A stretch of DNA of 64,000 bases from positions 2,959,849 through 3,023,848 of the forward strand of contig JAKOON010000039.1 of NCBI GenBank assembly GCA_022577435.1, read 5' to 3'. The position numbers and the translations under genes were made by a program. The first letter of the stretch is position 1. Every line of letters begins with the position of its first letter. Below, in pieces: positions 57,448 through 64,000 of this stretch. The notes beneath the pieces were generated by a model. The model had not been told where the DNA came from, did no database searches, and saw nothing but the letters and a program-made list of their open reading frames with translations. The stretch comes from Embiotoca jacksoni. Taxonomy: Eukaryota > Chordata > Actinopteri > Embiotocidae.

Positions 57448-58290
57448 GCCGCCCTCCCCCCCCCGCCCCCTACCACCCCTTCGCATCAGTGGCTGTCGGC
57501 TAGCGGTTACCGTGGGCACTATCTGTTTTTATTTGAAATTATGCCCCCCCCCCCCTCCCTCCCTCCCAGTCTTGTTTGGCACTCTTCATCTTTATATGCT
57601 GAGTCACACGCTGAGTAATGTCCCTGCCCTCGTTTACGAGGCCTTCTTTGAAAGGTCTCTTTCAAATTCTGTGTGCACGGTTGCAGAATGCGAGGCGGAG
57701 TTTAAAAAAAACAACAAAAAAAAACAAAAAAACTTTGGCAGCGTTTTGCTTTGTCGCATTCCTGACGAAAAACATCAAGTGCCTGTGCTCTTCGTGTGGC
57801 TTTGTTTGTTATTAAAGTTTGCTCACTGGCTGGGGTGGACGTTTTAGTGAAAAACTAGGTTGGGATTATGAATCCCGTGTACGTATAAATAACTGTCCTT
57901 TTCTTCTCGGTGTGCCGAAGGTAAATGTTTTGAGAAATACACGGCTTATAAATAAGGGCTCATTGACTGGATGGGTATTACCTCGAGTTTGAGTTGAATT
58001 TGGCGCCCCGAACTTTACTGGAGCTGCACTGGACTTAAAAGCCTCACTGGGAAAATGTGAAACCCGGTAATACCAAGCGAGAAAGCTACAAGACAACGGT
58101 TTAATGCTAATTGTGTGGTTTGTCCGGGATATGTATTTAAATGGAGAAGGAGGGAGGTGACTCTGAGGATATGAAACACTCGGGAAATGTGTGTACGTGT
58201 CAGAATTGCTCTAGACGACTGTTTGTTCAGTGTTGTATTGTACGTGTGCTCGCGCTGTTGTGTCCACAGCTGGAAATTCAATAAAAATTG
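57448..58290 (+). other. cckbr 3' UTR
   Basis: Noncoding sequence with C-rich runs just after the stop and an A-rich stretch near 57709-57731. It ends at the AATAAA at 58280. Confidence 0.55.
58280..58285 (+). terminator. Candidate poly(A) signal of cckbr
   Basis: AATAAA about 830 bases after the stop codon, followed by an A-rich region. Confidence 0.55.
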
Positions 58291-61200
58291 AATTAAAAAA
58301 CAAACAAAAAAAACAAAAAAAAAGAAAACAAATGCCCACAACCTCAAGAGTCCGGCATTTTTCTTTCTTACCGTTCGAACCCTTTTTCACTGCTGCAACG
58401 AGACTAGAAAAAACGGTGACGTCCGATTAGCGATGTCGCGATTCTAGAAATTTGCCGGTCGGTACGAAAATCAAGGAAATTGCACATTTTGATGACTCCA
58501 TCGGATCCACGGCGGGTACGTGCCGCGACCGGATTCATTTGGGGGAGGGATGGGGGAGGGGGGGCACCTCTCCCAACTCGGTCCAATCAGGGTATTTCTC
58601 TCCGCTCTTGTCTGGATGAAAACAGAAGTAACCTTTAAATAAAACAAACGCTGGTACGTCACGTGACGTCGTGCCACCCTGGGAGCTTTAGCCTCCGATT
58701 GGCCGAACGCGACGGCCGCCCGGAGCCGGGTGCCGGACGGCGTCCCCGCGGAGACGATCCTCGAATTCGTCCGTTCGTTCCGTCGATTGCGCCAAAAGAG
58801 CGGACACGAGTGTTAAAAGTGGAGAATTCGTCGCCGCGCCGGGATGATGAGTCGTTTCCGAACGGTATCGGTCGGCCTCGACGGCACAGAAAACACTGGA
58901 TTTGTGTCGAGCGGTGATGTAATACTTTTGTCCTACGTGCGGCGCGCGTTGACAGCTTAGCGCTGTCACATCCTGTCACTTTCAAGTTTGCTCTTTTTCC
59001 TCCTCCTCCTCCTCCGTGTCCTCCCATTGCTCAGCACTCCTTGTCCCCTCCACCCAGCTTCTTCTTTTTTTTTTTTTATCCCTCTCGGTGCAGAGGCGTA
59101 TGAATACATGAATGACAATAGCTCGTGGGCGACAGCTGAGATTTGCATGGGGCGAGCGCTTGTCCATAAGCAGTTTACAGGCGGGTTCGGCTGGCAGACC
59201 GACAACTGGCAACCCCCCCCCCCCGACGGGGTGTAGTGGTAAACACTCTGTCTGGCGGGTCTCTCCTCTCTGTGTGCCTTTGTAATTAAGGCAGGAGCCG
59301 ATGAGTGATTTCCATATCTTTGGTACACTCGAAAAACCTGGCGGATTTACTTCACCGTCTGCACACTCTTTCACCTGCCAGTGAATTTATATTCATCTGG
59401 CTGTTTTACGGGGCGACGGTTTGAGCCCGCGGTATAAATCCAAAGAGTGATGTATTTTAAATGGCCGTAGATAATATGGAGAGCGGGGAACAAAAAAAAA
59501 AAAGGCCTCTGCATTGAGGCGTGACTTTTTTTTTTGTACTCTACGGCCTTTACTATTTACGACACGGTGAAATGAATCTCAGTCTCTGGTCATCTCAATA
59601 ATGAACGAACACTGAAAAAGCTCCTGGTTTCCCTTTATCCCTAGACCGTTACGGTAAAAGCCTCCCGGAGGCAGTTTCTCTCACAGGATCGGCTCTTGAA
59701 AATGGACCACTTTTTTAAAATAAATTACATTTTTAACAATTTGCTATTTACCGCGGCAGGCCAGCAGGTTTAGACATACAGTCTGGTGGAAAAAAAACAA
59801 GCACAAGTCGAACACCAGCGCAAGAAAAAGTTGCTTTTTTTTCTCCGATCGTATATTCAACAAAAATATCGACAGATGCAATATTGGTCTGTGAAAAAAG
59901 AAACTACACCGTTGGCCTCAGAAGCTCTCATTGCCAACTGTGTTTCGCCTCACAGTCCGGCAGCCATGTGCATTGGCTTGTCCAAATCTTTAAGCACCCT
60001 CCCGTGCAAAATTCCTTCTCTCGCGAGACATTCGAGGGGTTTCTTGCCCGTTCCAGTAATCTAGATAACCCGTCATGACTTAATTCCTAGAATATCCAAC
60101 CGACCGTTCCTTGAAAGCCTCCGCTCCGCAAGTGTGAATGTCTGGCGACACGTGCAGTGGGACCCCACGACACGGACCCCTTTGGTGAAACAAGGTAAAA
60201 AAACGCCCCTGCGGGGGTGAGAAATCCAATTCTGACTTTGTCCCCGGAACGATGCCCGATGCAAATTGAAACCGAAATGAGACCGAGGCGCGGGACGGCG
60301 CGGCACGGTCGGTTTCTCTCTCATCCCCACGTCCCTCGGCAAGAATCCCATTAGGTGCTCCGGGATGGAAAGGAACGACAACAACAACAACAACAAAAAA
60401 GCAGGAAAAAGCTCATCCGCGTCTTTTAATTCCGCCCGCAACACGCGGAGGATATACTGAAACGGTGTCGGGACACGAAAGGAGCGACGGCGAAAAACGC
60501 CGGTGTCATCTTCCGTCGATGTCCCTCGGCCCGGCGGTTTTACAGGAACCTCCTCTCATAATTAGTGACGAATCATTTGTGCTTTCTTTCAAAACAAAAC
60601 AAAAAACGCAGACGTGTCACTTGTGTCACAAACCATTTAGTACTTTCTAAAAGCACCGCAAACAAATGAAGTCGACCGATAATTAGTTTTTTTTTTAAGC
60701 CGCTCTAAATGATTTTGCCTTCGGTTAACTTTGAATTTCAAGTTTAATTTTCCAGTTGTTGTTTTTTTTTTTTTTTTACTGTAAATTGCGGGATTACTTC
60801 CTCGGAGGAAACTCGGCACACCTTGACGCTCGCTTCGACGCGCCGCAAAGAGAGCGGAAAGATTACAGGATTCTCAGCCAGCAGCAAACACTGGCAAAGC
60901 AGCCTTAAGTCAATTAGAAGAAGTGGTTTCTCAATTATTTATAATGGTTTCCTGGAGTAAAATGTGCCTGTGCCAGATTTTTTTTTTCTTTTTTTTCCTT
61001 TTCCAGAATAATTCACAATTCCAAAGACGGATTTGTGCGTTTTTCCGCCTCCGGCAAAGGATGAGATATTTTGTTTTGGCCTACATGTCCTGCAGCCGAG
61101 TGTTAATGCGAGTTGTCAAAGAATCTGCTCTCGTCTGTTTCGTTTCACGTTTCGCAATCTGTTTCTGCTCAGCCTCCTACTTTTTATGAGACTGCAGTTC

Positions 61201-62418
61201 CTTCTCAAAGGCCGAGTTGTTCACTCTTGGCGTGAACGTCCTTCCCCTGGTTTTTTCGGCTCACGAGTGGTCAGCTCCGAGTACAGCTGGACGCACCCGG
61301 GACACTTTGAGAGGACACACTGGGATCCAATCTGCTCAGAACACATTCAGGGGTGGTCCCGGACACGTTTGACCCCATTTCATTTTCTTTTTCTTTTTTT
61401 TTTTAGCAGCGTGAACCCAAATGCATCCTGGACCACATTTAAGGACTTTCAACCCAACTGAAGTCCTCTGAATAAAAATTACAAATACTAAATGCAACTC
61501 TCAGTGCCACGTCACTTTTCAGCAAGTCGGTTCGTTCTGGCTGTTTTCTTTTCCTTAAGATGTCTGCCCGCTCTTCATTTATTTATTTTTGCAACCGCAA
61601 AGCATCTCCTGTATGATTCTGCTGTACTGAACAGGAAGCAGGAGAGATTTACCTGCACGCTTCGCGGCTGTTTCGCGATTCTAAAACGAGCTGCTGCGTG
61701 ACGCTCGTTTCTCCGAAGCCTCCTCCGGGTTTACATTTTTTTTCCTCCCTTTTTTAGTTCATCTCGTCTCGTTTTTGACACGCGTCGGACGCGCCGGCCC
61801 CTCGAGCGGGCTCGTCCATGTACCGCGGCGCGGAGCCGGACCCTCTCGAACCCGCTGGAATAACGAAACGATCTGAACCCGAAGACGGGGTCCAGTCCCG
61901 AAATTGACGGCGCAGGTTAACAATAACAAACTTTAGAGGCCGGACGTTGAAAAAAACAGTCATAAATATATAATCGACACCGGGGAGCGGGGATGTCACT
62001 GCGTTCAATGCCTGTTGCTTCAATCCTGATTTCATTTTAATTGTCCCGTGGTCACTGGAGGCGCATGAAATGCCAGGTGGGAGCCGTCGTACTCGTTAGA
62101 GCTGTCCGTTTGTGATCGGCTCCCCCGGGACGAGTCGCGCCGGGTGGGAACGACGAGATGCTTCTTGACACCTTCTTTAGAAATCACTTCTTAAATAAGC
62201 TTCAGCGGAAGGTACAAAAAAACAACAACAACCCCGCAAGTAAACAGACAGAAATGGAATAGGACCACGCTCCCGTTTGTGAGATGTGCTTTAACTTTAA
62301 CTGCTGGTGATCGCCGTGTCTCCAGTATGATTTATTTATAATGCTGCCGTCTTCGTTTTCAAGCCCGATTTTCACAACGTGTGTAAATATGACGGATGAT
62401 TGGTACGTCTTCCTGGTT
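58291..62418. other. Intergenic region downstream of cckbr
   Basis: No gene recognised. There are T/A runs and small CTC and CAA triplet repeats (about 59000-59016, 60379-60398). Open frames on both strands lack splice-supported continuity or domains. Confidence 0.5.
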
Positions 62419-63500
62419 TTAAATCCACTCAGTAAATGCTTTCGAATCAGTCACTCCACGCCCAAGTTCGACACACTTTGTCATCTCGGGCACGGGAGAG
62501 CCGGGCTGTGAAGAAATATTCAGCGCTCCAAACATGAAAACAAGTACGATCAATGATAAAACGCCAACGAACAGCGGTCCCCCGGCGAACACACTCGGGG
62601 ATGAGTCAAAGTCTGCAGGGGATGAGAAGCCCTCAGGAAGATCAAACTCGCATTTCACGGAGCGGGATGAAGGAAGAGGCTGAATGCTCTGGAGTCATCG
62701 CCGTGGCAACGCGCCCGGCCACTACTTTAATCTGTCGTCGGAGCAGAAAACCGAGAAAAATACACTTTGCTTTTTTCCCCGAGTTATTCTTCAGAGAGGT
62801 GGCTCTTGCCCTGCGCAAAAACAGAAACGCATTTGTGTTTTTCTCAGGCAGAGCAGAGGTCCATGTAGGCTTTTTAAATATTTTACACAGTCGGAGCGCG
62901 CGGCAAAATATTCACATTTTTCTGAATATTAACGAGAGCCGTGGTGTTGACTAGTGTAATCTGTTAAAGGCTGTAATATGTATGAGGAATTATAAACCTT
63001 ACAGAGACTATTCATTTGTGTCTTCTTTCCTTCACATGTTAGTTTCTGCTATTTTTAAGAATGTCGTTTTATTAAAGACGGAAATATTCAAACGTGAAAC
63101 CGGGAGACCTGCGAATATTGCCGAGACGCATTTGCTAAACTATGTCACGCTCAGGTTAAGGTTTTACAAGAAGCGGAATTACTGACCGATTCTGGTGCTC
63201 CACGGTGGACCGTAGTGTCTTTCAGCTCGTTGTTTTGGATTTGTGGCCTCAAACTTTACTGGTTCACTCTCGTCACTCTGGTTTTACAAAAGGCCCAGGA
63301 CCGTTAAGTGTCGTTTTCTGGGAAAATAATGCGAATAAACCAACCGTAATGCACCTGCCCAGCGTCGACCAACCTGAAGAGCGTGTTAGCGGCTAGTCGG
63401 TGAACATACTGCCGTATTTAACAGTTAGAGAGGCAGATTTTTACCTCGGGAGTTGGTGGACGCCGTAGACTGCGTAAGAGAATGGATGGAGTCTCCGGGT
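62419..63500 (-). CDS. Possible 3' end of an unrecognised membrane-protein gene
   Basis: Two exon-like segments on the minus strand fit together. 63445-63500 is flanked by a good acceptor (CTTCTCTTTTCAG) and donor (CGAG|GTAAAA); it reads PGDSIHSLTQSTASTNSR and ends in phase 1. 62419-62612 begins after another good acceptor (TCATCCCCTGCAG) in the matching phase and reads to a TAA. Its product starts DFDSSPSVFAGG, continues with a strongly hydrophobic helix (PLFVGVLSLIVLVFMFG), then a short hydrophilic tail of about 33 residues. That is the shape of a Ser/Thr-rich stalk, a transmembrane segment and a short cytoplasmic tail. I do not recognise the family. The 5' part would lie right of the window. 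Chance splice-like sites remain possible. Confidence 0.3.
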
Positions 63501-63530
63501 CTGAAAAGAGAAGCGGATTCAAACGTGATT

Positions 63531-63610
63531 TAAAGTGCAATCCCACCGAGGGCCACTAGGGGCTGGCTACTAAAAAAAAAATAAAAAAAACACCTGGCTC
63601 CAATAGACTT
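63531..63610. repeat. Dispersed repeat fragment, copy 2
   Basis: TAAAGTGCAATCCCACCGAG followed by GGCCACTAGGGGCTGGCT and, after an A-rich insertion, CTGGCTCCAATAGACT. It matches the copy at 39065-39110. Confidence 0.7.
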
Positions 63611-64000
63611 GTTCCCGCAGTCCTCATTCCTTTGTCCCCCTTCAGCAAAGCTACAAGCTAGACGGTTTGGACTCCTCATAGTGACTTTTTTTGTCCGTCT
63701 AAAACAGCGTCCTGACTACAAAGTGGGGTTCGCGCCCTTATTGATCGCGGGCCAGCGACGGTGCACGGACGATGCATCCTAATAGGCTTCGTGCTTCCCG
63801 GAGTTGCTCGGCCGTGCGACACCTGTCAGGCTGCGCGGCTCCGCGCCGCCGGGAACTCGTCTGTAATTCCGGCCCGGCGACGTGTTGGAGGACCCGCGAG
63901 CCGCAGGCGCCCACGCCTTGTTCCATTAGCCAGTCCATTTCACACTATTTGTCATAGCTGTCTTCCGCCACGGGGTTCGGTAATGGAGGTCACCGGCGGA
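63611..64000. other. Right edge of window
   Basis: No gene or named repeat recognised in the last 390 bases. Open frames on both strands at 63740-63960 overlap each other and show no domain. Confidence 0.5.

Noticed and set aside
58659..59374. Overlapping minus-strand open frames downstream of cckbr
   Set aside because: Arg/Lys-rich, no domain, and they cross CTC repeats and T runs.
60073..60444. Minus-strand open frame with a Leu-rich stretch
   Set aside because: The apparent transmembrane segment is coded by a (CAA)n repeat and flanks; no splice or family support.
1..64000. tRNA, rRNA or CRISPR arrays
   Set aside because: No cloverleaf, rRNA core or regularly spaced repeat array was recognised by eye on either strand; a tRNAscan-SE run would settle tRNAs.

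Overview
The window is vertebrate nuclear DNA, almost certainly from a teleost fish and probably a percomorph (inferred). The evidence is multi-exon genes with GT/AG introns and phase-consistent joins, dense CA/GT microsatellites and poly-C tracts, tails of dispersed repeats typical of fish, and proteins that read as fish orthologues of human genes. There are no operons, CRISPR arrays, rRNA or convincing tRNA genes.

Layout. (1) 1-2.3 kb: minus-strand 5' end of nbeal1 (first coding exon only; the rest lies left of the window). (2) 4.3-8.8 kb, minus: complete 11-exon stradb, the pseudokinase partner of LKB1. (3) 9.4-9.8 kb: a short GC-rich bidirectional promoter region shared head-to-head with trak2. 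(4) 11.6-20.7 kb, plus: trak2, the kinesin/dynein-mitochondrion adaptor, 15 coding exons with a 3' UTR to about 22.65 kb. (5) 23.1-28.3 kb, minus: a TRIM E3 ubiquitin ligase (RING, B-boxes, coiled coil, PRY-SPRY) with a chain of tiny phase-1 exons. (6) 29.8-30.8 kb, plus: nudt15, followed at 31.7-32.2 kb by a decayed partial tandem copy. (7) 32.45-32.68 kb: a small inverted-repeat element like a piggyBac MITE. (8) 33.1-35.9 kb, minus: cpo, a GPI-anchored-type carboxypeptidase O. (9) 40.1-57.4 kb, plus: cckbr, a cholecystokinin/gastrin receptor with very long introns. (10) 57.4-64 kb: 3' UTR and intergenic DNA, with a possible two-exon fragment of an unrecognised minus-strand membrane protein at 62.4-63.5 kb.

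The genes do not form a single pathway. From memory of the human map, nbeal1, stradb and trak2 (with STRADB/TRAK2 also head-to-head) and CPO lie in 2q33, so part of this block is ancestral synteny; nudt15 and cckbr sit elsewhere in human.

Oddities. Four coding frameshifts fall in GC-rich, low-complexity segments (three in trak2, one in the TRIM gene) while stradb, nudt15, cpo and cckbr are intact; assembly or polymorphic indels are the likeliest cause. I found no convincing undescribed biological system. The best leads are the candidate gene near 63 kb, the nudt15 duplicate, the TRIM mini-exon cassette and perfect inverted repeats in cckbr introns.
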